In this document: positions 49,769-57,664 of the stretch, piece after piece
Numbering within the stretch: the first letter of the stretch is position 1
How the letters are laid out: each line of letters starts with the position of its first letter
Source: Streptomyces sp. NRRL F-6131
Lineage (GTDB): Bacteria; Actinomycetota; Actinomycetes; Streptomycetales; Streptomycetaceae
Length of the DNA: 64,000 nt
Reading direction: 5' to 3'
Assembly (NCBI GenBank): GCA_000719695.1
Contig: JOHN01000022.1
Coordinates: 73,480 to 137,479, forward strand
Program-made: the position numbers and the translations under genes
Notes under the pieces: generated by a model
Told to the model about the DNA's origin: nothing
Database searches by the model: none
The model's input: only the letters and a program-made list of their open reading frames with translations

Positions 49769-51115
49769 ATGATCGAGACCAAGGGGCCGGTGCACCGGCC
49801 GGGAGACGACGACTACGACGCCCGACGGACCGGCTACAACCTCGCGCTGGACCACCGCCCGGCGCTGGTGGTGTCCGCCGCCGACCCCGGCGACGTGATC
49901 GCCGCCGTCCGGTACGCCGCCGAGCACGGCCTCGCCGTCGCCGTCCGGGCCACCGGCCACGGCATCTCCGTGCCCACCGACGGCCACCTGGTGGTCGACA
50001 CCGCCGGACTGGACGGCGTCACCGTCGACCCCGTCGCCCGCACCGCCACCGTCGGGGCCGGCGTCCGCTGGCGCGAGGTGCTCGACGCCGCCGCACCGCA
50101 CGGCCTCGCCCCGCTCAGCGGCTCCAACCCGGACGTCGGCGCGGTCGGCTACACCCTCGGCGGCGGCATCGGCCTGCTCGGCCGCCGTCACGGCTTCGCC
50201 GCCGACCACGTCCGCCGGCTGGAGGTCGTCACCGCCGACGGCCGGCTGCGCACCACCGACCCCGACACCGAACCCGAGCTGTTCTGGGCGCTGCGCGGCG
50301 GCAAGGACAACTTCGGCATCGTCACCGCGATGGAGATCGGCCTCGTCCCGTGCACCGGCCTGTACGGCGGCGGCCTCTACTTCCCCGCCGAATCCGCCGC
50401 CGCCGCGCTGCGCGGCTGGGCCGAGTGGAGCCGGACCGTCCCCGAGGAGCTGGCCACCTCCGCCCAGCTGATCCGCTACCCCGACCTGGACGCCGTGCCG
50501 GAGCCGATCCGCGGCCGCTACGCCGCCGTCCTCCGGGTGGCCTGGAGCGGCCCGGCCGGGCAGGGCGAGGAGTGGGTCCGTCCGCTGCGCGCCCTCGGCA
50601 CCCCGCTGCTCGACACCGTTCGCGAGCTGCCCTTCACCGAGGCCGGCACGATCCACCACGAGCCGCCGTTCGCGCACCCCGCGTACGACCGCAACACCGC
50701 GCTGCGCGAGTTCACCGCGGCCACGGCGGACGCCGTCCTGGAGCTCGCCGGGCCGGAGGCCGACAGCCCGCTGATCGTCGAGTTCCGGCTGCAGGGCGGC
50801 GCGTACTCGCGCGAGCCCGCCGTGCCCAACGCCGTCGGCGGCCGGGACGCCGGCTACCTCGCCTTCTCCACCAGCATGATCGGCCCGGTCGGGCTGGACG
50901 CGCTGCGCACCGCGCACACCGCCCTGCACGAGCGGCTGCGCCCGTGGTCCACCGGCGGGGCGTTCGCCAACTTCTTCGGCCTGGACGACGCCGACCCGGC
51001 CGTCGTGCGCACCGCCTACCCGGAGCCGGTGCACCGGCGGCTGACCGAGCTCAAGGCGGTGTACGACCCCGGGAACCTCTTCCGGCTCAACTTCAACCTC
51101 CCGCCCGCCGGCTGA
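49769..51115 (+). CDS. BBE-like FAD-linked oxidase
   Basis: This 448-residue PCMH-type flavoprotein oxidase has the FAD-binding N-terminal domain with AVRATGHGISVPTDGHLVVD, where the His is the usual 8-alpha histidyl attachment site. GYTLGGGIGLLGRRHGFAAD and the C-terminal BBE tail YDPGNLFRLNFNLPP follow. The Cys that gives bicovalent flavin attachment in many BBE enzymes is replaced (SNPDVGAVG), so flavin is probably linked only through His. Such enzymes oxidise sugars, alkaloids or polyketides. It lies beyond the VOC gene, and membership in the cluster is uncertain. Confidence 0.9.
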   Translation: MIETKGPVHRPGDDDYDARRTGYNLALDHRPALVVSAADPGDVIAAVRYAAEHGLAVAVRATGHGISVPTDGHLVVDTAGLDGVTVDPVARTATVGAGVRWREVLDAAAPHGLAPLSGSNPDVGAVGYTLGGGIGLLGRRHGFAADHVRRLEVVTADGRLRTTDPDTEPELFWALRGGKDNFGIVTAMEIGLVPCTGLYGGGLYFPAESAAAALRGWAEWSRTVPEELATSAQLIRYPDLDAVPEPIRGRYAAVLRVAWSGPAGQGEEWVRPLRALGTPLLDTVRELPFTEAGTIHHEPPFAHPAYDRNTALREFTAATADAVLELAGPEADSPLIVEFRLQGGAYSREPAVPNAVGGRDAGYLAFSTSMIGPVGLDALRTAHTALHERLRPWSTGGAFANFFGLDDADPAVVRTAYPEPVHRRLTELKAVYDPGNLFRLNFNLPPAG

Positions 51116-51131
51116 CCTGCCGTTCTGCCCC

Positions 51132-51159
51132 TCCGGCCGGCCCGAACGGGCCGGCCGGA
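51132..51159 (+). terminator. Terminator after the BBE-like gene
   Basis: A 13-bp perfect stem (51132-51144 with 51147-51159) starts 16 bp beyond the oxidase stop. Confidence 0.7.
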
Positions 51160-51283
51160 CGCGTTCCGGCGTACCGTTCCCCCCTGCCCCCGCGGCCCTC
51201 TCCGGGCCCCCGTCCGCACTCCGTCCCCCACCCGGGCAACGGTTCGCGGCCGGACCGGGCTCCGGAAGGGCGAGGAGGTACTC

Positions 51284-51805
51284 ATGGGAGCCAAGAAGGC
51301 CGAGCGGGACGCCGAGTTCAACGCGTTCGTGACCGGTGCCTGGCCACGTCTGATGCGCACGGCGTTCCTGCTGACGGGGGACCGCCACCTCGCGGAGGAC
51401 GTGGTCCAGACCGCACTGGAACGGACCTACGCCGCCTGGGGGAGGGTCACCCGGGCCGACGAGCCGTACGCCTACGTGCGCCGGATCGTGATCAACGAAC
51501 ACAACCGCCGCTTCCGGCGCCGGGTCCCGGAACAGCTGGTCACCGCCGTACCGGAGCGGACCGGCCCGGACGGCTTCGCGCTGCTCGACGAGCGCGCCGC
51601 CCTGCTGGAGGCGCTCGGCACGCTGCCTCCGGGCCAGCGGCAGGCGGTCGTGCTGCGCTACTGGGAGGACCTGAGCGAGTCCCAGGCCGCCGCCGCGATG
51701 GGCTGTTCGGTGGGCACGGTCAAGAGCCAGGCGTCGAAGGGCATCGCCAAGCTGCGCGAGCTCTCCTCACTCATCACCATGACGGGCATCGGAGGTGCGG
51801 CATGA
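51284..51805 (+). CDS. SigE-family ECF RNA polymerase sigma factor
   Basis: This 173-residue ECF sigma factor has region 2 LMRTAFLLTGDRHLAEDVVQ, TALERTYAAWGRV, and region 4 LPPGQRQAVVLRYWEDLSES, QAAAAMGCSVGTVKSQASKG. This is the SigE family expanded in actinobacteria. The ATG at 51284 follows CGAGGAGG. Its stop overlaps the ATG of the next gene (ATGA), which encodes a one-helix membrane protein with an extracytoplasmic domain and is probably its regulator. The signal and regulon are unknown. Confidence 0.93.
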   Translation: MGAKKAERDAEFNAFVTGAWPRLMRTAFLLTGDRHLAEDVVQTALERTYAAWGRVTRADEPYAYVRRIVINEHNRRFRRRVPEQLVTAVPERTGPDGFALLDERAALLEALGTLPPGQRQAVVLRYWEDLSESQAAAAMGCSVGTVKSQASKGIAKLRELSSLITMTGIGGAA

Positions 51806-52746
51806 ACCGCGACGGGACGCAGGCGCAGGGAACGACGGCGGTCGAGGGCGGCGAGGAGGTGGCCCGGGCCCTGGCCGGGCTGGCGGAGAGGATGGACACC
51901 GGTCCGGCGCCGTACGCCGCCGTGCTGGCCGGCGGCCGCCGCCGGGTGGTCCGGCGGCGGACCTCCCTCGGCGGGGCGCTGGCCCTGGCCCTGGTCGCCG
52001 CCCTCGGCGGCGTCGCGGCGGTCCACGACGGTATCGGCCGACCGGCCGGCGGCGGGGCGGTCGCGGTGTCGAGTGCGGAGGTGTCGACCGCGGTGGTCCC
52101 CGGCGCCGGCGGGCCCGCCGCGACCCCCACCGGCCCCCGCGACCCGCTCACCCCGACCCGGACCCGGGTGGTCTCCGGCACCAAGGACGGCAAGCCGTGG
52201 ACCCTCTGGGCCGCCCTGTGGCCGGCCCCCGGCCCGGAGCGGATCCACGAGCAGGCCCGGCTGATCTGGCAGGAGGACGCCGACGCCGGCTACCCCTGGC
52301 CCGCGCCGACCGAGGGCTACGTCAACGAGTACGGCAAGCCCGACGCGGACCACGTGGTCTTCTACTACGTGCTGGACGGCAAGCGCCTCGCCCTCGGGGA
52401 CGACGTCCTGGTCGCGCCGCCGGGGACCCCCGCGGGCCTGTACTGGGCGGACCGCTCGAAGCCCGACCACTTCTCCCGCTTCTGGTTCGGCGCCCAGGCC
52501 AAGAACGGCGAGGACGACCCGCTCTTCCACGTGCCCAAGGTGGAGATCGGCCTGGTGCGCCCGGACGTCGCCCGCGCCGTCGTCGAGTGGCGCGACGGCG
52601 TCACCGCCGAACCCGCCATCCTGACCGTCGGCGACTGCGAGGTCCGCTGGATCGCCGCCGCCAAGCGCGGCATCCCCGCCGAACTCCGCCTCTACGCCGC
52701 CGACGGCTCCCTGATCGCCACCGAGCGGACCTGGGCCGAGAACTGA
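51802..52746 (+). CDS. Membrane-anchored partner of the ECF sigma factor (putative anti-sigma)
   Basis: This 314-residue protein has a short cytoplasmic N-terminus (about 50 residues), one transmembrane helix LGGALALALVAALGGVAAVHD, a Ser/Thr/Pro-rich linker, and a C-terminal extracytoplasmic domain of about 190 residues (KPWTLWAALWPAPGPERIHE; VVFYYVLDGKRLALGDDVLV). The topology matches anti-sigma factors, although no zinc-binding HxxxCxxC is present and I recognise no domain. The ATGA overlap with the sigma gene supports a functional pair. Confidence 0.75.
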   Translation: MNRDGTQAQGTTAVEGGEEVARALAGLAERMDTGPAPYAAVLAGGRRRVVRRRTSLGGALALALVAALGGVAAVHDGIGRPAGGGAVAVSSAEVSTAVVPGAGGPAATPTGPRDPLTPTRTRVVSGTKDGKPWTLWAALWPAPGPERIHEQARLIWQEDADAGYPWPAPTEGYVNEYGKPDADHVVFYYVLDGKRLALGDDVLVAPPGTPAGLYWADRSKPDHFSRFWFGAQAKNGEDDPLFHVPKVEIGLVRPDVARAVVEWRDGVTAEPAILTVGDCEVRWIAAAKRGIPAELRLYAADGSLIATERTWAEN

Positions 52747-52802
52747 CCGGAGGTCGCCCCGGGGCCCTCCGATGCGCGGATGCCACAAGGAATCGCGATC
52801 TA

Positions 52803-52816
52803 GGTCAATACCTGTC
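52803..52816. promoter_or_regulatory. Operator-like site GGTCAATACCTGTC before the NmrA-like gene
   Basis: This 14-bp sequence contains AGGT-CAAT-ACCT and is framed by CTAG on both sides, about 65 bp before the ATG. It is identical to a sequence upstream of bldC at 15314-15327. It may be a regulator site of the kind HxlR or TetR proteins use, but no regulator gene adjoins it. Confidence 0.4.
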
Positions 52817-52880
52817 CTAGACGACCCCTACTGTCGTGTCCGAAGGCACTGACCGGAACGATGAGGTGGAGGGATCCGTC

Positions 52881-53720
52881 ATGATCCTCGTGATCGGCGC
52901 CACGGCGCACTTCGGGCGGCAGACGGTGGAGGCGCTGGCGGGCGCCGGGCGGCAGGTCCGCGCCCTGTCGCGCGAGCCCGAGCGGGCCGGACTGCCCGAG
53001 GGCGTGGAGGTGGTGCGCGGTGACCTGACCGACCCGGTGTCGCTCGGGCCCGCCCTGGACGGCGTCACCGAACTGTTCCTGGTGCTGCCCCACGGCCTGG
53101 ACGCACGGCCGCTGCTGGACCGGGCGGGGGAGGCGGGGGTGCGGCAGATCGTGTTCCTGTCCTCGGGTGCCGTGGTCGACGGCGCGGACCGGCAGCCCGA
53201 CGTGATCGCCGCGTACCACGCCGGAGTGGAGCAGGAGATCAGGGCGATGGGTGTCGACTGGACGTTCCTGCGGCTCTTCTTCCCGGCGATCAACTCACTG
53301 GCCTGGGCGATGCAGCTCCAGGGCGGCGACACCGTCCGCGGCCCGCACGCCGCGGCCGCCGCCTCGGTGGTGCACGAGCGCGACGTCGCCGAGGCGGCCG
53401 CCGCCGTCCTCGGCGCCACCGGCCACTCCGGCCGGGTCTACGAGCTGACCGGGCCGCAGTCGCTCACCCAGACCGAGCAGCTCGACCTGCTCGGCCGCGC
53501 CCTGGACCGTGAGCTGCGCTTCGAGGAGGTGCCCCAGGAGACGGTGCGGCAGCAGCTCAGCCGGTTCATGGACGCCGACTTCGTGGCCGCCCTGCTGGAC
53601 CTGATGGTGGCCACCACCGGCAAGCCGGCCCCGGTCAACGACACCGTCGAACACCTCACCGGCCACCCGCCCCGCCCCTACGCCCAGTGGGCCGCCGACC
53701 ACGCGGCCGACTTCCACTGA
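52881..53720 (+). CDS. NmrA-like NAD(P)-binding protein (second copy)
   Basis: This 279-residue protein has MILVIGATAHFGRQTVEALA, IVFLSSGAVVDGADRQPDVI, DWTFLRLFFPAINSLAWAMQ and HVEHLTGHPPRPYAQW-type ending AADHAADFH. It is a paralogue of the gene at 26158-27006, but its loop GATAHFG departs from the usual GATGxxG. Quinone-sensing or atypical reductase roles are known for the family. The ATG at 52881 is preferred because GGAGGG lies 8 nt upstream. It is the last gene before the tRNA-Phe island. Confidence 0.88.
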   Translation: MILVIGATAHFGRQTVEALAGAGRQVRALSREPERAGLPEGVEVVRGDLTDPVSLGPALDGVTELFLVLPHGLDARPLLDRAGEAGVRQIVFLSSGAVVDGADRQPDVIAAYHAGVEQEIRAMGVDWTFLRLFFPAINSLAWAMQLQGGDTVRGPHAAAAASVVHERDVAEAAAAVLGATGHSGRVYELTGPQSLTQTEQLDLLGRALDRELRFEEVPQETVRQQLSRFMDADFVAALLDLMVATTGKPAPVNDTVEHLTGHPPRPYAQWAADHAADFH

Positions 53721-53732
53721 CCCGCGCACGCA

Positions 53733-53766
53733 GAAGGCCCCGGAGAGCGAACTCTCCGGGGCCTTC
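53733..53766. terminator. Terminator between the NmrA-like gene and the tRNA fragment
   Basis: A 15-bp perfect stem (53733-53747 with 53752-53766) and CGAA loop. It lies 8 bp before the displaced tRNA 3' half and probably was the original terminator of the tRNA operon before the island inserted. Confidence 0.8.
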
Positions 53767-53774
53767 CCCACACG

Positions 53775-53819
53775 GTGGCCAGGGCCGGGGTCGAACCGGC
53801 GACCTTCCGCTTTTCAGGC
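53775..53819 (-). repeat. Displaced 3' half of tRNA-Phe (att site)
   Basis: 45 bp are identical to 56797-56841, the 3' half of tRNA-Phe from the anticodon loop to just past the discriminator base. Identity ends abruptly on both sides. It is the att duplication left when an element integrated into the tRNA gene. Confidence 0.9.
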
Positions 53820-53954
53820 CAAGCCGGGGCTCGAGATGCCCTGTTTCGAGCGGTTCTGCCGTCCGTGGACGGGCTGCCCTCGGGCGCCGTCGTTCGGGCC
53901 GGTTGGCGTCAGCGGTGGGGTCGGCCGGCGGAGCTTCACCTGTGCTGGGTGCGC

Positions 53955-54500
53955 TCAGTAGGGGAGCAGGCCGGTCGTGATCAGCTCGAAGTCGAACGGC
54001 TCCGGGATATGGATGGTCTCGCCGAACGCGATGTCCTCGCGGCGGTGGTACTTCGTGCCGTCGGGTCGGCTGAAGAGCGTGACCGCCTTCTCCCTCGCGT
54101 CGATCACGAGGTAGAGAGGGATTCCCATGAGCGGGTAGTCCCGCACCTTCCCCACCCAGTCGTTCTCCGGGTTGGACGGTGAGACCAGTTCGACGGCAAT
54201 CGCAGCAACCTCGGCAGGAACTTGGTTGTCCCTGGTCGTGAGTGCGTCGTCCGGCAGGTACGTCAGGTCGGGATTGCGGCTCTTGCCGACATTGGGCGAG
54301 ACGAGGTCCGTGTTCTCACTGGGCAGTAGTCCTGCCGGGGCGTACGCGTCGAACTGGCGGCGCACCACCAAGAGATTCCGTTGGTGGATACCCGAAGGGC
54401 TGACCATCATGACGATGGTGTCGCCGGAGAGTTCGACCTTGAACCCGCTCGGCAGGCACCTGCGGGCCTCTTCAAGGAGCGCGAAGTGCTCGGGGTGCAT
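53955..54500 (-). CDS. Uma2-family (DUF820) putative endonuclease
   Basis: This 181-residue protein of the Uma2 family has GFKVELSGDTIVMMVSPSGI, RNPDLTYLPDD and IAVELVSPSNPENDWVGKVR with DYPLMGIPLYLVIDA. These are the PD-(D/E)xK-like nuclease fold landmarks of Uma2, where the Pro-Asp, Glu and Lys positions form the active site. Family members are numerous in streptomycetes and cyanobacteria, and their biological role is unclear. The ATG at 54500 is the start. It lies inside the tRNA-Phe island. Confidence 0.88.
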   Translation of the reverse strand: MHPEHFALLEEARRCLPSGFKVELSGDTIVMMVSPSGIHQRNLLVVRRQFDAYAPAGLLPSENTDLVSPNVGKSRNPDLTYLPDDALTTRDNQVPAEVAAIAVELVSPSNPENDWVGKVRDYPLMGIPLYLVIDAREKAVTLFSRPDGTKYHRREDIAFGETIHIPEPFDFELITTGLLPY

Positions 54501-54721
54501 GCGCGGTGCCCTTCCGGGTGAGTCAGCCGATGCTCCAGCCTAGTCGGCGAGTCCGCCGTTGGCCGGGCTCTTCCTCTCCGCGTCAGGTTCAGCGGAGAAG
54601 TGTGCGGGTCAGTCTCGGTCGGTCGGCGCGGCAGCTGACTGTGGGTGTATGTCTGCTCTGGGCTTGACGGATTCCATCATCGAGGATTGGCATTCCCGCT
54701 AGGGACCGTATTTGGTCGTGA

Positions 54722-55249
54722 TCAAGAGGTGGCCTTGGCGAGGTCCTTGATCCAGATCATCGAGGCGCGGAGGTGAAGGCCTGCGAGGTAGCTCTCGGGT
54801 GTCTTGTCGAACCTGGTGGCGATGCCCCGCCAGGCCTTCATCCTGTTGATCAGGCGCTCGACGGTGTTGCGCTCCTTGTAGAGCCCGGCGTCGTGGCCGA
54901 CGGGCCGACCGCCCCTGCTGCCCTTCTTCTTCCGGTTAGCGACCTGGTCCCGTTTAACCGGGACAACGGCCTTGATACCGCGTTTGCGCAGGTAGGCGCG
55001 GTTGCCGCGGGACGAGTAGGCCTTATCCCCGGCGACCGCGTCGGGCCGGGTACGGGGCCGGCCGGCGGGTCCACGGACCCGGACCTTCGCCAGGACGGGG
55101 ATGAACTGCGGGCTGTCGGCGGCCTGTCCCTCGGTCAGGACGATCGCCAGCGGGCGGCACCTGCGCTCGCCGGCGATGTGGACCTTGCTGGTCTGCCCGC
55201 CTCTGGACCGTCCGAGCAGTGCCGCCTTCAGGCGGAGCCTGCGTCTGCG
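54722..55249 (-). CDS. IS5 transposase, C-terminal frame (orfB)
   Basis: This is the DDE_1-type second half of the transposase. It contains AALLGRSRGGQTSKVHIAGE, VAGDKAYSSRGNRAYLRKRG with the second catalytic Asp, and YKERNTVERLINRMKAWRGI with the catalytic Glu, then TRFDKTPESYLAGLHLRASM. It has no good start of its own and is made by -1 frameshifting from orfA near 55230-55245. A closely similar C-terminus occurs at the right edge of the window (63925-64000). Confidence 0.85.
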   Translation of the reverse strand, partial: RRRRLRLKAALLGRSRGGQTSKVHIAGERRCRPLAIVLTEGQAADSPQFIPVLAKVRVRGPAGRPRTRPDAVAGDKAYSSRGNRAYLRKRGIKAVVPVKRDQVANRKKKGSRGGRPVGHDAGLYKERNTVERLINRMKAWRGIATRFDKTPESYLAGLHLRASMIWIKDLAKATS

Positions 55250-55725
55250 TCGGACGCGTCGCCGCGCTTCCCGTTCCGGGTCGTCTGCGGCGTCCTGCCC
55301 GTCTTGTTCCTTCGGGCCTCCCCTTTTTGCCGGGCCTTCTCCGCCTCCTCGGTGGCCTTTTCCAGGTCGGCGAGTGTGTCGGGGTCGAGGTGCATCCCGG
55401 CGGCGTCGTGGTGGGCTCGGACGGTGGTGGAGTCCACGCTGACCAGCGACAGGTCCACCTCGCCCCGCTTCGCAGCCTCCGCGATCGCGCCCTCCAGCAG
55501 GGCCTCGAACACGCCGGCGTCCCGCCACTGCCGGAAGCGGTTGTGGACCGTCGACCAAGCCCCGAACTCGCTCGGCATCTCCCGCCACTGGCTGCCGGTC
55601 CGGAACCGCCAGATCACGCCCTCGAACTGTCGGCGCAGCCGTTCGGGGTACGGGCCGTACTCGCCGATCGGCAGGTACGGCCCGATGAACTCCCGCTCAG
55701 CATCAGTCAGTTGCACTCGCGTCAC
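55228..55725 (-). CDS. IS5 transposase, N-terminal frame (orfA)
   Basis: This 165-residue first half has LTDAEREFIGPYLPIGEYGP, an IS5-type DNA-binding domain with VIWRFRTGSQWREMPSEFGA, WSTVHNRFRQWRDAGVFEAL, and the first catalytic Asp in VSVDSTTVRAHHDAAG. It ends in an acidic/basic linker (GDASDADAGSA) at the frameshift zone. The start is GTG 55725. The full transposase of about 330 residues requires a -1 slip into the downstream frame. Confidence 0.87.
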   Translation of the reverse strand: MTRVQLTDAEREFIGPYLPIGEYGPYPERLRRQFEGVIWRFRTGSQWREMPSEFGAWSTVHNRFRQWRDAGVFEALLEGAIAEAAKRGEVDLSLVSVDSTTVRAHHDAAGMHLDPDTLADLEKATEEAEKARQKGEARRNKTGRTPQTTRNGKRGDASDADAGSA

Positions 55726-55812
55726 GCAATACGATCTATCGGATCAGGCACGACCACGACGGGGAAACCCGCAGATTGATCACAGCCCGATACTCGGCCT
55801 AGGGTCGCCGCG

Positions 55813-56679
55813 ATGAGCGAGTACCAGTACTACGAGTTTCTGGCGATCGACCGACCGCTGACCAGCGACGAGCAGGGGCAGCTGCGGTCGCTGTCCACCC
55901 GGGCCAGGATCACCGCGACCAGCTTCACCAACGAATATCAGTGGGGCGACTTCCGTGGCGACCCCCGGCGGATGGTGGAGCGGTACTACGACGCCCACCT
56001 CTACCTGACCAACTGGGGCACCCATCAGGTGATCCTGCGCCTGCCCAAGGGGCAGCTCCCGCTGCGGGCGCTGGAGCCGTACTGCGTTGACGAGTGCGTC
56101 GAGGCATGGACCACCAAGACGCATCTCGTCCTGGACCTGCGCAGCGAGGACGAGGGCGGGGACTGGGACGAGGACGCCGAGGACTCACTCGGTGCCATCG
56201 CCGGGGTGCGGGCCGAGCTGGCCGCCGGGGATCACCGCGCTCTGTATCTCGCCTGGCTGTCCGCCATCGGTGCCTGGGCGCTGCAGGACGACGACGAGGA
56301 GGCTTACCGGGCAGCGGTCGAGCCCCCGGTCCCGGCCGGGCTCGACCGGCTCACCGCGCCACAGCGCGCGCTCGCGGACTTCCTACGGGTCGACGCCGAC
56401 CTGCTCGCGATCGCCGCCCAGGCCAGCCCTCCCGCCCCCGCACCGCGGGAGAGGCCCGGGAAGAAGGAACCGGCGCCGCTGATCGCCGCGCTTCCCGCGA
56501 AAGAGAAGGACGACCTCCTGCTGCGCCTGGCACTGGACGATGAGCCTCAGCTGGGAGCCGAACTCGTGCGCCGGCTGCGCGGCGAACCGTCTGCCGCGAC
56601 GGTGCCGGGGCGGCGCTCCGCCGCGGAACTCCTGGACGCGGCGCGTGTGCGAGTCACGGACCGCGGGCAGCACGCCTAA
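55813..56679 (+). CDS. Conserved protein of unknown function (YYEF.AIDRPL type)
   Basis: This 288-residue soluble protein begins MSEYQYYEFLAIDRPLTSDE and has TSFTNEYQWGDFRGDPRRMV, YFDA-like YYDAHLYLTNWGTHQVILRL, then an acidic middle and a C-terminal helical region LPAKEKDDLLLRLALDDEPQ. I recall similar proteins in many bacteria, often next to SWIM-zinc-finger genes, with no assigned function. Such a partner is not present here. The IS5 element ends only 57 bp upstream, so its native promoter has probably been separated. Being island cargo, a defence or stress role is conceivable but unsupported. Confidence 0.75.
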   Translation: MSEYQYYEFLAIDRPLTSDEQGQLRSLSTRARITATSFTNEYQWGDFRGDPRRMVERYYDAHLYLTNWGTHQVILRLPKGQLPLRALEPYCVDECVEAWTTKTHLVLDLRSEDEGGDWDEDAEDSLGAIAGVRAELAAGDHRALYLAWLSAIGAWALQDDDEEAYRAAVEPPVPAGLDRLTAPQRALADFLRVDADLLAIAAQASPPAPAPRERPGKKEPAPLIAALPAKEKDDLLLRLALDDEPQLGAELVRRLRGEPSAATVPGRRSAAELLDAARVRVTDRGQHA

Positions 56680-56746
56680 CGGGTTCGAGTCGAGGCGCGG
56701 GCGATGAAGCCGACCGCCCTGACCGCCGACGTCACACGACACGGAA

Positions 56747-56777
56747 ATGCCCCCGAAGCGAAATGCTTCGGGGGCAT
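56747..56777 (-). terminator. Terminator of the tRNA operon (island-borne)
   Basis: A 13-bp perfect stem (56747-56759 with 56765-56777) and GAAAT loop lie 20 bp beyond the 3' end of tRNA-Phe, inside the island. Confidence 0.8.
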
Positions 56778-56797
56778 CGTGCCTTTTCAGGCGGCTG

Positions 56798-56871
56798 TGG
56801 CCAGGGCCGGGGTCGAACCGGCGACCTTCCGCTTTTCAGGCGGACGCTCGTACCAACTGAGCTACCTGGCC
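56798..56871 (-). tRNA. tRNA-Phe (GAA)
   Basis: A 74-nt cloverleaf on the minus strand has 7-bp acceptor GGCCAGG/CCTGGCC, anticodon stem TCCGC/GCGGA and loop CTGAAAA (anticodon GAA). CCA is not encoded. It is the last gene of a Glu-Asp-Phe operon. Its 3' half is duplicated at 53775-53819 as an att site, so the present 3' half derives from the integrated element. Confidence 0.96.
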
Positions 56872-56898
56872 GTACTGCACCGTCTCTTGCGAGACGAG

Positions 56899-56972
56899 CG
56901 ATCCCGACGGGACTTGAACCCGCGACCTCCACCTTGACAGGGTGGCGAGCTAACCAACTGCTCCACGGGACC
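56899..56972 (-). tRNA. tRNA-Asp (GTC)
   Basis: A 74-nt cloverleaf with anticodon loop CTGTCAA (GTC), identical to the copy at 16317-16390. It is the middle gene of the Glu-Asp-Phe operon, 27 bp from tRNA-Phe. Confidence 0.96.
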
Positions 56973-57037
56973 TTGTGGTGGCGAACCACCAAGGTCTTAC
57001 TGGGTCTTGCTTCACTGCACTGTACTACGGTACTGCG

Positions 57038-57110
57038 TGCCCCCAACGGGATTCGAACCCGTGCTACCGCCTTGAAAGGGCGGCGTCCTGGGCCACTAGA
57101 CGATGAGGGC
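57038..57110 (-). tRNA. tRNA-Glu (TTC)
   Basis: A 73-nt cloverleaf with acceptor GCCCTCA/TGGGGGC (one T-G pair) and anticodon loop CTTTCAA (TTC). It is the first gene of the leftward Glu-Asp-Phe operon, the usual order in streptomycetes. Confidence 0.96.
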
Positions 57111-57252
57111 TTGCGGCCTGTCCCGCCGTTTCCGGCGTTCGGGGACGTCGAGAAGCATATGGGATTCCGGGCCGATCGCCAAAACGGGTTTCGGCCAGGT
57201 GGGCGGGTGGGTCGTCCGGGGGTGCGGCGGGGTGCGGGTGGAGGCGGCGCGG

Positions 57253-57600
57253 TCAGGACCAGCCGAGCTCGTCGAGCTCGTGGTCGTCGAAGCCGAAGTG
57301 GTGGGCGACCTCGTGGATCACCGTGGTGCGGACCTCCTCGACCACCTGGTCGCGGTTCTCGCACAGACGCAGGGCCGGGCCGCGGTAGACGATGATCCGG
57401 TCGGGCAGGACGCCCGCGTACCACTCGCCGCGCTCGGTGAGCGGGGTGCCCTCGTAGAGGCCGAGCAGCTCCGGGTCGGCGGGGTCGGGCTCGTCCTCGA
57501 CGAAGACGGCGACGTTGTCCATCATCGCGGCGAGCTTCGGCGGGATCCGGTCGAGCGCGTCCGCGACCAGTACCTCGAACTCTTCCCGGGTCATCTCCAC
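57253..57600 (-). CDS. Metallopeptidase-like zincin family protein
   Basis: This 115-residue small zincin has [20 protein letters not shown], a middle region ending [20 protein letters not shown], and the zinc site [11 protein letters not shown] (HExxH with a downstream Asp). It is the minimal-gluzincin-like family common in actinobacteria, whose substrate is unknown and which may not be a true protease. The start is GTG 57600. It stands alone between the tRNA operon and the crcB operon, diverging from crcB. Confidence 0.85.
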   Translation of the reverse strand: MEMTREEFEVLVADALDRIPPKLAAMMDNVAVFVEDEPDPADPELLGLYEGTPLTERGEWYAGVLPDRIIVYRGPALRLCENRDQVVEEVRTTVIHEVAHHFGFDDHELDELGWS

Positions 57601-57664
57601 CGGTTCATTGTCGGGTCTGGGGTGACGGCGTGCCAGGTGGTCGGGGCCGGTGTTTCATGGGGCT

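Larger units (their letters stand above)
54714..55755 (-). mobile_element. IS5-family insertion sequence (about 1.04 kb)
   Basis: Two overlapping transposase frames lie between short inverted ends GGTCGTG (54714-54720) and CACGACC (55749-55755). The ends may be longer but imperfect. Size and two-frame layout fit the IS5 group that uses programmed -1 frameshifting. All DDE residues are present, so it may be active. It inserted just upstream of the gene at 55813. Confidence 0.75.
53775..56841. mobile_element. Small integrative island at tRNA-Phe
   Basis: About 3.07 kb are bounded by 45-bp direct repeats: the intact tRNA-Phe 3' end on the right and the displaced copy on the left, in the arrangement expected for tyrosine-recombinase integration. 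Contents are a Uma2-like gene, an IS5-family element, a gene of unknown function, and a new terminator (56747-56777) serving the rebuilt tRNA. No integrase, excisionase or replication gene is present, so it is a decayed or trans-mobilised element. Confidence 0.8.

Noticed and set aside
53773..53825. A second functional tRNA-Phe gene
   Set aside because: Only the 3' half from the anticodon loop onward is present, and the 5' half is replaced by unrelated sequence.
57601..57664. Fluoride riboswitch before crcB
   Set aside because: I did not find the conserved pattern of the crcB riboswitch in the short leader. A covariance-model search would be needed to exclude it fully.
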